Below are positions 9,968-18,130 of a DNA stretch of 23,681 nt, piece by piece (position 1 is the stretch's first letter; every line of letters begins with the position of its first letter). Made by a program: the position numbers and the translations under genes. The notes under the pieces are model-generated. The model was given only the letters and a program-made list of their open reading frames with translations. It ran no database searches and was not told where the DNA came from. Origin of the DNA: Chara braunii (Eukaryota > Streptophyta > Charophyceae > Charales > Characeae); the NCBI GenBank assembly GCA_003427395.1, contig BFEA01000467.1, positions 1,219,613 through 1,243,293 on the forward strand. The letters run 5' to 3'.

Positions 9968-10487
9968 AAGGACACTCATTGCATAAAATAATGTGGTACC
10001 CCCTTTTCAGGCACGTAACTCATTGCAAGCGACCAATGAATCTATCGAGTGTTCGCACAGGATCCGACAGTCCATTATCGCACAACTAATCTAACCCTTA
10101 AAAAATTACTGTTTTATTGAACTAATCGTCAAACAAGTTCACACAAGTTCCACAGATCATCTCGGTGACCTTATGACTTACTTGGTTGCAATCAGCGAGC
10201 CGAGTTTGTCTTATTTGCCCTAAAAAAAAAAAAAATAAGGACACTCATTGCATAAAATAGTGTGTTACCCCCTTATCAGGCATGTAACACACTGCAAGCG
10301 ACCAATGAAACTATCGAGTGTTCGCACGGGATCCGACAGTCCATTATACACAACTAATCAAACCCTTCAAAAATTACTGTCTTATTGAACTAATCGTCAG
10401 ATAAGTTCGTAGAAGTTCCACAAACCATTTCGGTGACCTTACGACTTACTTGGTTGCAATCTACAAGCCGAGTCTTTCTTATTTGCC
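9968..10487. repeat. Dimeric 251-bp repeat joined by poly-A
   Basis: Unit 1 (9968-10219) and unit 2 (10237-10487) are closely similar over their full length. Both start AAGGACACTCATTGCATAAAATA and end CTTATTTGCC (positions given; only the ends are quoted). Between them is CTAAAAA followed by a run of A, about 17 bases in all. Unit, A-tail, unit is the arrangement expected of a tandem retroposon insertion, but no tRNA- or 7SL-like promoter was found. A simple segmental duplication is the alternative. Confidence 0.8.
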
Positions 10488-11006
10488 GATCAACCAAAAT
10501 TATGTTTAATTTGATTTGGTTATGAGTAAAGCCAGAAGAGCGAAAAAATCATACTTACGAGATTTGTAGCTACACAAGGGGACATGGTTGCACTCGTGTG
10601 GAGTATGACGAAAGGGGACGAGGTATATGAAGTGAAAAATGATTACACACCTTATATAATGGAATCGTTGTGAAAGAGATTATACTCTTTACGCACAACA
10701 ATATACATGGCACTCCGTCAATGAGGATGAAGGAGAATTTTTTTTTGAGATAATGAAATTTTGTAAAGTAATCAAGGAGTAAAAAAATATTTTGTTTAAA
10801 TTTTAGGCAAGTAAGTAAGGGAAAGCCAACGCAGATGTAGAGACAAAAATGAAAAACAAAAGTACAAAAAAGTGATGTAAGGTTGTGAAGTAAACTATCG
10901 AAGAAAAAAAAAAGGATAGTACCTTATTCCCGTGATTTGGGTAAATAGACTGATGGGTGACGCAGAGACTACGTATACAGGCTGTGAGTGCATAACTTAT
11001 GAGAGG
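10488..11006. other. No gene seen
   Basis: Purine-rich plus strand (A/G runs) with no coding motif. The minus-strand open frames here arise from the pyrimidine bias of the complement. Confidence 0.5.
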
Positions 11007-11178
11007 AAGATAATCAAGCATGAGAAGGACTTACAACGAAAACAAGACAAGGAGAAAAACAAAGGTACACGTAGAGAACCATGAATGAGTGAAAGATGAT
11101 CAAATATGAGAATGATGACTTGAATCGAAAGTAGGACAAAGACAAAGACAAAAAGTAGACATAGAGAGTCATGGACAC
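11007..11178 (+). repeat. Diverged tandem repeat, period 86 bp
   Basis: AAGATAATCAAGCATGAGAA at 11007 recurs as AAGATGATCAAATATGAGAA at 11093. Each is followed by a CTT-AA-CGAAA segment, an A/G-rich AAGACAA stretch and a GTAGA...GAACCATGA or GAGTCATGG ending. Confidence 0.5.
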
Positions 11179-11240
11179 GAGTACGCACAAAAAATCAGGC
11201 ACTTTAAAATATAACATGAAAATAGTATCGTGCTGGCGGT

Positions 11241-11290
11241 GTCCCTACGATCGTTTCGACCGCCCGCTAGAGACGGTCTCATCAGGGGAC
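11241..11290 (-). ncRNA. Type I hammerhead ribozyme on the retroelement's strand
   Basis: On the minus strand the core reads in order. The stem I 5' arm is GTCCC (11290-11286), then CTGATGA (11285-11279). Stem II is GACCGTC (11278-11272) paired with GGCGGTC (11264-11258), one G-U wobble, around a 7-nt loop. GAAA is at 11257-11254. A minimal stem III follows, with ACGATCGT (11254-11247) folding back on itself, then A as the cleavage-site residue (11246) and the stem I 3' arm GGGAC (11245-11241), which pairs perfectly with GTCCC. Stem I is open, so this is type I with a very short stem III, the form known from Penelope-like elements and animal retrozymes. It lies about 800 nt beyond the last codon of the Penelope-like relic, in the same orientation. 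Ownership by that element is inference; another small ribozyme element is possible. Confidence 0.78.
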
Positions 11291-11720
11291 GTGAAACGTG
11301 TGCCATGCGGTTGAAAGTCCCCCGTTAAATACCTTTCCTATCTTCCTTACGAGACACTTTCTCTCCACATAGTCCAACCCAGAAACCGCACAAAGCTCAA
11401 ACGAACCCATCGTCCACACGGAGACAAGGAGAAAAGGGAAGGATAGCCGAGGAGAAAAGTAGTCAGAGAAAAAGGAGAAGCATACCCATACATGTTCAAT
11501 CAACCGCCTCCGTCAGGTATATAATCGAAAACGGTTAAAGAAAGCATAAGATCCGATAGAGAGCACATAGTGGCACGATACCGAGGTAAAAGATCAGAGT
11601 ACGCCCATTCAAATTGAACCGCAGGTAGTCTTGAGAGTGAGCAACACTGCCCGACGGAAGACCGCACAAAGTCGAAATTCAAATAACTGCACCACCCGGA
11701 AAGAGAATTTTGAAAAGTTC

Positions 11721-11723
<3 letters not shown>
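11291..11723. other. Sequence between ribozyme and AG microsatellite
   Basis: No gene recognised. If the ribozyme belongs to the Penelope-like relic, this is part of its 3' non-coding (pseudo-LTR-like) region. Otherwise it is flanking DNA. Two minus-strand frames (11282-11503, 11500-11682) have no motif. Confidence 0.4.

Positions 11724-11778
<55 letters not shown>
11724..11778 (+). repeat. (AG)n microsatellite, about 27 units
   Basis: A nearly pure AG run of about 55 bp, (CT)n on the strand of the retroelement. Penelope-like elements with N-terminal endonuclease show an insertion bias for microsatellites, so this may mark the 3' boundary of the relic. Confidence 0.95.
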
Positions 11779-11782
<4 letters not shown>

Positions 11783-12095
11783 GGAGGGAGGATGAGCGGG
11801 AAGAATGCGGAGATAGAAGAATACGAAGGAAAGCAGCTGCAGAGGTGTCGTAAGAGTGAGTGAAAGGCGAGAACATGCAATAACAGCGAGATGTCAGAAT
11901 ACCTCTGCCAGAAAAGAGGTCGAGAAGGTTTGAGGTTCAGATCTAAATACTCCGCGATAAATGTTCTGCTAGCAGACTAGCACAGAAGAGGCGTGATGCA
12001 AGCTCCCAACTGTGCACGGAATCGGATCACCCAGCGAGACCCAATATAGGTAACAAAAACTCGATAGTTAAATAAAAGAAGGCTCCCGACCGCCT
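11779..12095 (-). other. Probable 3' untranslated part of the retroelement
   Basis: About 317 bp between the last codon of the thumb region (TAA at 12098-12096) and the AG microsatellite. No coding continues here. The assignment rests on position only. Confidence 0.4.
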
Positions 12096-12159
12096 TTAAT
12101 CAAGGAGTGACAAAATAGAGGCCCAAGGGTCACAAATCTTGCTACGATTATCAAAAAAT

Positions 12160-12350
12160 TTGAAAAGGGAATTCAGAAAAAAATGCTTAGGAAACCCATT
12201 TAAACGAAGCTCCCTCCTTAAAACAAGCAGGCTTAAGCCCACTCCTTTGTTGTCGGAGGAGTAGATCAGTAATCTACTAAGATGACAAAACACAATTCCC
12301 TTCTTCTGTTGTCTGGGGCCATAAGATGAAAAATCTTGAGTATAAATGAA
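12160..12350 (-). other. RT thumb region of the retroelement (shifted frame)
   Basis: After the primer-grip-like part (QVCCYNEKPGLHLHCKS, to about 12330) the reading continues in another phase. It gives PRQQKKGIVFCHLSRL (from 12317), YSSD, and ELRLNGFP (12212-12189). An arginine/leucine-rich helical ending of this kind follows the palm in Penelope-like RTs. The frame closes with TAA at 12098-12096. Confidence 0.65.
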
Positions 12351-12479
12351 TTTGATAGGACTTGCAGTGAAGGTGAAGTCCTGGTTTTTCATTGTAGCAA
12401 CACACTTGACCGTTGTAGCTAAAAATGACGACGTGACCAGGCATCCAAAAAAATCCCATACGCCAGAACGATCATCTGT

Positions 12480-13455
12480 ACGGATAAGAGAGATTTTCGT
12501 CGTAATATTTTAGGAAATTAACATAGATTAAGGCCGCCATGCGAAGATGCATTAAGGATTTCCTTGGAAAAATTAAAAAGATTCCCACATCGTCAATCAA
12601 TCTGATCCCTGTGATGAACCTGTTGTCGATCCCCAGAGAAGAAATGAAAACAAAGTCGTAATAAGAGCACAGTAAGCATGCCACAGTTGGACTCGAACTC
12701 TTCCGCATGGACACTCCCACAATTTGCTTGAGGATTACTGAACCAGCTTTAATAAAAGTATTTTCCAAATCGAAAGCTAACTACTTAATTAACATGCCAA
12801 ACCCGACTCTGACCCAACCTTTATCCGAAGATCTCTTAGCTAACGAGGACTCCTTACCCATTCTACTGACGTAAACAGCGGTCATACCCTTAGTCTGAAA
12901 CAGATGACAAATCCAAATGGTACCTTGGATGATTGATGAATGGGGTAGCTTGGTAAACATCTCTTTAATATCGAAGGATGTTGTGAACATGAAACCCTTC
13001 TCGCGCCTTCCTGCTACCTCATTACTCATGTTAATCCTACTTTTTAACATAGAAGTTGACTTAATATTAAAATGCATATCACTAGGAAGATTCCATAGGA
13101 GCATAATCACGACTCGACCTATGATACGGCTAGAGCGAACAACTGGATCCGAAAAGGACGGAGAGATAGACCTCCATCTGGTGATATCCTTGTGTTTAGG
13201 AATCAAATAGCTACATCCCAACTTCCCGTTCACATTCCATCGTGCAATTTGGTCGCAATGAAGATCTTCAAAACGCTTCCTACATACATCAAGAATACAA
13301 ATTTCATCACGATTGTTTGTCACGAACCCAAAGTTGTGAATAAATAACTTTTTCATAGCATCAGAGTATACTAAAGGACAACAAACATATGTGTCCCCGA
13401 TGTTGTGGTCTATGGACATCACTACCAAACCTTCGAGGCTATGTAGCCAGTCCAC
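12480..13455 (-). other. Reverse transcriptase fingers and palm of the retroelement
   Basis: Motifs in order: RT1-like LVVMSIDHN (from 13428), CCPLVY, then the template-grip motif PKHKD..RWRSISPS (from 13200). Next come HFNIKST, motif A FDIKEMFTKLPH with the first catalytic Asp (D codon 12972), motif B QIVGVSMRKSSSP (12726-12688) and motif C GIRLIDDVGIF with the Asp pair at 12594-12589. All three catalytic aspartates are kept. Motif B has R where G is usual (SMGxxxSP), and motif C has L where an aromatic residue is usual (RYxDD or RWxDD), both fitting relaxed selection. A TAG (12783) falls between motifs A and B. Confidence 0.85.
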
Positions 13456-13649
13456 ATCTTCCTACCTCAAATGGAGAAAATAAGAATTGGGTTGGGGTGG
13501 GTGAAAACATTTTGAGATGGTTCTAAAGGATAGGCGAAACTTCGTAGTATTAGGAATTTTACTCAGACTTGCCTCAATTGCCCCTCGAACATACCCAATA
13601 GAGACATCCTTAGGAGAGACACAAATATTGTGAGAATTAAGAAGAGTGG

Positions 13650-13790
13650 ATGACATATGTCGAAATTCAGAGAACCGGAAAGAGACGTGACCTCCCTTAT
13701 TCCGAGGAAGCCCCAAAAATTTCTGGCAAGAGCAGTCGGTCGATATTTTTCTAGCAAACCCGCAATGGTTGTGTATCATTTTCCCAATGG
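13650..13790 (-). other. CxC linker motif between endonuclease and RT
   Basis: The frame reads MIHNHCGFARKIS, then TDCSCQKFLGLPR and GGHVSFRF. The CSC codons are at 13734-13726. A CxC motif followed by LPR and GHV lies between the endonuclease and RT1, as described for N-terminal-EN Penelope-like elements. Whether it binds metal is unknown. Confidence 0.75.
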
Positions 13791-14508
13791 ATTTGTTACC
13801 GGTCCAAACAATACGAAGTCCAGAGATAAAAAATTCTGCCAGACAACCCAGCTCAATCCGCTTCTTAATACAGACTTTGGTAATTCCAACAATGACGGAC
13901 TTATTAATTCTAAAATCGTATCTTACCTTAACAACAACCTGGGAAGTACAACAAAACCCCACTTTTCTCGATAGCACCGATCCGACAATTCTTTTCAAAG
14001 TGCTCCTAGTTCGGTTGGTGAAAAAAACTTCAATGGTGTTATACAACTTAATAAGATTTCGAATATCAAAATTCCAGAGCAGCGACCTCGTCCAAGGGAC
14101 ATGTAATAAAGCAAGAAGGATACACCTTCTCTGAACACAAGTAAAATAGAAGACACCACCTAGCAAAATTTATGATCGTAAAGTCTTCAGAAGGGTAGTT
14201 CTCCCATTATGCACAACCGACAACCATCCAAACATCCTCAAAATTCGACTCCACGCATCCATAAAAAACGTATTAGTGGCACATCATACAGTAATAACAA
14301 CCGTACCATTATCCAAGCACTTGTTCAACTCCGAAATGAGAGAAAATACAGGATTCAAACTAAGTGGGATTAAAACACTACTAGGTGAGGTTGGTGAAGT
14401 GACTGGTTGATCCAAAGTCTAGCGCTCCACACGATAACCTATTTTCCTGTGATAGGTTCTTCTTTCCCTCCTCCCTTTTCCTTTGCAACCCTGTTTCTTT
14501 GCACCAAC

Positions 14509-14775
14509 CCGAGAGTTGAGAGCAAGACACTAGTGCGACATAAACTCTTCTTCAACCTTTCTAAGCTCATAAGTTGAGGGAAAAGCCAAAGGAATTGCTA
14601 CGTACGATCCAGAACCTTTCTTCCTGAACCATTTAAGCAGTTTAGGACTACGGACAGTCGGACAACCTATAGCGGCTCTAACATGTTCCTGCTATCTAGT
14701 GGAGATACTATAGGAAGTGGAACCTAGGTGAACCGCTCGGAAGAAAGGAGATATGAGCAAGTACACACAATGACC
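14509..14775 (-). other. GIY-YIG endonuclease domain of the retroelement
   Basis: This is the nuclease that would nick DNA to prime reverse transcription. The GIY element is present as CVYLL (Y codon at 14763) and the YIG element as HLG (G codon at 14724). After SISTR comes a TAG where such domains usually have W (RWxEH), then QEHVRAA. The catalytic Arg (14697), His (14685), a Glu in KVEEEF (14553-14545) and an Asn in LNSR (14517) are all retained at the expected spacing. The length, about 87 residues, is typical. A second TAG at 14532 stands just before CLALN. I see no CCHH zinc motif, which fits Chlamys rather than Naiad or canonical elements. Confidence 0.8.
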
Positions 14776-14833
14776 CGTAGGAGAGAAGATATCAAAGCCA
14801 GAACGGAAAAGATCAGTCCAGATTCCAACAAAT

Positions 14834-15484
14834 TTACCAGCCCAAGACAAGTGCCTTAGACATGCCAAAGCAACAATCAGAAAACGCATCCAAGCTTCCA
14901 GATGGATGGGTAGGGGATGGTGGAGCGACAGAGAGGGCGACCGAAGGCTGACTTGGGTCAGCCTGCTGTTGCCGCGCAGCAGAAGGTGCATTGTGATCAA
15001 CAGCAAGTCCAGTGTTCACGGAGGCAAACTTCGTCTCGATCTTATGCAACACCTCCATGCACTTCTTAACCAAACTAACTTGCGTGTCCTGCGATCTCTT
15101 CACGTTATCAGGTTCCATGAGAAGAAGCCCCGCATCCAGCGCGCTAAGATTCGGGAGGGCACTCATCCGAGGGTTCTCACAACGAGCTCGTCCTTGAGCG
15201 GGGAGAGCAGGAGGAAAACCCTCCATTTGCGCCTGCTGCCTCTTACGAGAATCCACATCACCTGTCACCTTCTCCTTGCCCTTTCGGGTGCACTTCGGAT
15301 CTCCCACCACTTTCTCAATCTATTTCCATATCTTTTTGTTTTCTTCTTTTGACCTCGCCTGGTATTGCTTGTCTAGCTCCTCCATCTTGGCCTTATGTAA
15401 ATTTTCTTCTTCTGACCTCGCCTGGTGTTGCTTGTCTAGCTCCTCCATCTTGGCGTGGGGTAAATACATGCAATTCCAATAAAA
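14834..15484 (-). other. N-terminal coiled-coil and basic region of the retroelement
   Basis: The frame from about 15484 down reads a charged heptad segment (MEELDKQHQARSEEEN, repeated once with changes), then a TAG at 15322-15320. A lysine-rich stretch (TRKGKEKVTGDVDSRKR) and a long disordered part rich in A, P, S and Q follow. It ends at TAG or TAA-type stops near 14834, where the GIY-YIG frame takes over in another phase. This suggests either an original separate small ORF or a frameshift. The role is unknown; RNA binding or self-association would fit a basic coiled coil, but that is inference. Confidence 0.6.
15341..15466 (-). repeat. 63-bp in-frame tandem repeat coding a 21-residue coiled-coil unit
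   Basis: GACCTCGCCTGG occurs at 15351 and, with the same neighbours, at 15414. The period is exactly 63 bp, or 21 codons, or three heptads. The two units differ at a few positions. Keeping codon phase and heptad phase suggests the unit grew while the protein was still under selection. Confidence 0.85.
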
Positions 15485-15582
15485 TTTATAATTTTATGCG
15501 AGCTCAATAAGATGCAAAAAAACGAAAATAAATGAAAAAACATAAAAAATATATATTTTTCATTTTGAAAAAAAAAAAAAAG

Positions 15583-15828
15583 GTTACGAGCCGGCCCGAC
15601 CGGGGCATATGCAAGGACAAAGGAATGTCCCCCCCAAAAAAATAAAATCTGAAAAACAATGGTATGTAGAAAAACAAATCGAACAATTTTTGCTGCAAAG
15701 TCACATTGAAATTCTTTATCGGATTTAAAATTAAAAATAAATTTTACTATTACGTTTTTAAATTTTATTTATTTTTAATGCTTTTGGTAAGACCGGGTAA
15801 GTGACTTCGAGCCATTCAGGTAGCCTAG
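15583..15828 (+). mobile_element. Short-family transposon copy 2
   Basis: This aligns with the complete copy at 17030-17293: a GC-rich head (GCCCGACCGGGGCATATGC, AAGGAC), the A-rich tract, the core with TTGAAATTCTTTATC near 15710, and a tail GACCGGGTAAGTGAC. The right end is TCAGGTAGCCTAG, matching the CTAGGC terminal repeat. The left end is worn. It lies directly upstream of the retroelement's N-terminus and may mark where that copy was cut off. Confidence 0.65.
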
Positions 15829-16220
15829 CAAAAAATTGAGAAAAGTTTTGACTCATCGTAATAAGTTTGATAACGAAATTAAAAAAAATATTGACACACC
15901 ATGAAAATGTTGATGTGAAAGATAGTCCTCATCCGAAACGGAAATATTCAAAGCAGTGTAAAAAATAATGAATAAAAAAAAAAAGTTTAATAGCGGACAT
16001 TATTTTTGACACATGACCTATCATTCGTTTTCTTAAAGCTTGTAGTCAGTATTTCAACCTCGGTATACAGTCTGTTACTTATAGTAAACTAATATAGTTT
16101 GAGACCAATGAGACCAAAACTCCATTTATCTATTTTGATGGCTACATTAATAACTTTTTTTTTTCTCGACTCCAAGTTTTTCACTTATGTCGATAATTTT
16201 TTACGTTTCGTACGTTCGAT
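15829..16220. other. No gene seen
   Basis: AT-rich, with stops in all frames and no repeat partner recognised. Confidence 0.5.
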
Positions 16221-16535
16221 TCTTTAAATTTTTGATATACACAACCACTTAATCTAATGCATTATTTCGTACAATGTGCATTGTTAAAACGTTTTATTGT
16301 TATTGTACCGTTTTTACTCTTTCATAAAAAATATATATATCCATTTGAATTTTCGTTATATATAACTACCTACTTAAATACATTATTTTTTATAATGCAA
16401 TGCAGTATTATATTTTGTTAACTATTTTAAAGAGGATGGGTATGCACCTGGATTTTTATTATACACAATTACCTGATCAAATATAATGTCTTGTACAAGG
16501 TACAACGTTATTGTATTTTTGTTTAATCTTTCTTA
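16221..16535 (+). repeat. Diverged tandem repeat, three units of about 105-120 bp
   Basis: Units start near 16221, 16342 and 16446. Each reads like ATTTTT-RTTATAYACAAYTACCT, then AATYAAATAYATTAT, then TTGTACAA-GY. The spacing differs because of small insertions. Confidence 0.5.
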
Positions 16536-17021
16536 GAGGTCGGACCACCATTTCGTGAGTGAATACTTTAGTACTGATTGTATCACATTTATTGTGTTGA
16601 TGTTAGTTGAGTGATGTCCTTTGATTGAACGATGTTTATTCATCGTCATCACTTTGTTTTCGTTGTGACACGCTTCCTCACTAAAAAAACTATATTATAT
16701 ATATGACGATTAAGAGGTTAAAAAATTATGTGTGTGCCTTATCTTACATATCTTAAATTGTAACTAAAATAAATTGTTTGAAGTAAACAAATGACCACTA
16801 CAAAAAAAAGGAAGTTGCTACGCCTTTATCATTAGCCTACTCAACAAAAATTATGTTCATCATCCTTCAGTATAAATAAAAATTGGACAACCGTATGAAT
16901 CTTAGTATTTCTTTTAGACAAATTAATTTATTCAAGGTGATATTATCAGTTACCGACTCTCCATTAATGGATCGAGAACCCCACCTTGATTTACTAACAT
17001 CACAACCACGTTAACTATTCA
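16536..17021. other. No gene seen
   Basis: AT-rich non-coding DNA with a short TA run near 16700. Confidence 0.5.
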
Positions 17022-17029
17022 CTTATCTT

Positions 17030-17293
17030 CTAGGCGACCAGGCGGGCCGCCCGGGTCACCCTATTTTTCCGGGTGTCCCGGTCGTGCAAGGACCACGGAA
17101 GATAAAAAAAAAAATAAAAATGAAACGAAACTATGTTATACAAAAAAATAAATAAACAACTTTTGTCTCAAGGGCATATTGAAATTCTCTACCAAATTTA
17201 AAATAAAACTTTTAATTAAAAAATAAATTTTATTATTTTTATATATTTTTTGCCCAGCCGGGCAAGAGGGTCCAGACCACTCTGGTGGCCTAG
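17030..17293 (+). mobile_element. Short-family transposon copy 3, complete
   Basis: Terminal inverted repeats CTAGGCGACCA (17030-17040) and TGGTGGCCTAG (17283-17293) enclose 264 bp. CTTATCTT flanks both sides (17022-17029 and 17294-17301), an 8 bp target duplication that points to the hAT superfamily. The subterminal head is rich in CCCGG/CCGGG words. The interior carries the family core (TATGTTATAC, then ACTTTTGTCTCAAGG, GAAATTCTCTACC). There is no coding capacity. Confidence 0.8.
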
Positions 17294-17302
17294 CTTATCT
17301 TC

Positions 17303-18130
17303 AAAAGAAACGCAAAAATGAAAATAAACGGGGGAAAGGATATATATATGACACTTTCATGTGATATGATATTTTCATGAACATCCTTAATCTTGAAAAA
17401 AATCTTCGTCATACACGTTAAAAAAACTATCAATGAAATGAGAGTAAAGTAAAAAAAGTTTAAGGAATAATTGTCGATTTAGTCGAAGTATTATGGTTGG
17501 ACCGACAAAGTACTGGAGAATATGTCAGGAAAGACTACGGGTTGAAAAATTGGGAATAAAGTTGAATACTTTTAATTATTAAAGAGGAAAACATAAGAGA
17601 CAAAACAACAAAAATTAGGGAAGCAACGAAGATATCCTGCGAGATCCGCCAAAACATAAAATACAACGTTCATTGGTGCAAAGCATCTCTCAGCGAAAAA
17701 TACTTATTTCCACTAAAAACAAAGAAAATTCACCAAATGATATTAACGAGTTTGACATTCAATATCAAGTTTCACTTAAAATTAAAGACGAGAACATAGA
17801 CGAAGAGGAATGGTGAAGGAGAAAATCACACCGAAGAGGAGCTTCGTAAAATGTCTCGAATGAAGACAAAAAAAGATGATTCAGTTATTAGATTCACTGG
17901 TTGAATCAATAAACGAAAACAATTAAAAGGAGTCTTGAGGACTGTAAAAGATGAGACATGGGCGAAGGATGAATGGATCTAGATGGGGGATTAGGGAAAA
18001 AGTAGAGAAACGAGGACGGCGGGGATGCATTAGAAATTTGCCATATTGTCACTGCGATGAGCAATATTTTACAATCAATTGACTGTTCATAAGATAAGGT
18101 TCGTCTGACTTTCCACAAGCTTCGACTTAA
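17303..18130. other. No gene seen
   Basis: A-rich plus strand. The 70-codon minus-strand frame at 17906-18118 has no motif. Confidence 0.5.

Larger units (their letters stand above)
12096..15484 (-). pseudogene. Broken Penelope-like retroelement with N-terminal GIY-YIG endonuclease (Chlamys/Naiad type)
   Basis: The minus-strand reading gives a multidomain protein in pieces. In order: a coiled coil and basic N-terminus (15484-14834), a GIY-YIG nuclease (14775-14509), a linker with CxC (13734-13726), RT fingers and palm (13455-12480), and a thumb (12350-12160). From 14820 down to about 12330 everything stays in one frame. It is interrupted by TAG at 14694, 14532, 14421, 13464 and 12783, TGA at 14286 and 12474, and TAA at 14172 (first base given). 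A further TAG is at 15322 in the N-terminal frame. Frameshifts lie near 14840 and between about 12345 and 12320. In Penelope-like elements RT copies the RNA at a nick made by the endonuclease. Endonuclease before RT, joined by a CxC linker, is the defining order of the N-terminal-EN clade. The copy is not functional as it stands. The 5' end is uncertain: the frame fades at about 15484, close to a small transposon. Confidence 0.85.

Noticed and set aside
10380-10400. Minus-strand CTGACGA at 10387 and CTGAAGA at 14183 as further hammerhead cores
   Set aside because: Neither is followed by a stem II and GAAA, so the core is incomplete.
13657-14134. Plus-strand frames of 105 and 121 codons
   Set aside because: They are shadows of the minus-strand CxC/RT reading, which has clear motifs.
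12474-15322. Reassigned TAG codon (as in some ulvophyte algae) to explain six in-frame TAGs
   Set aside because: TGA, TAA and two frameshifts are also present in the same reading, so ordinary decay explains it better.
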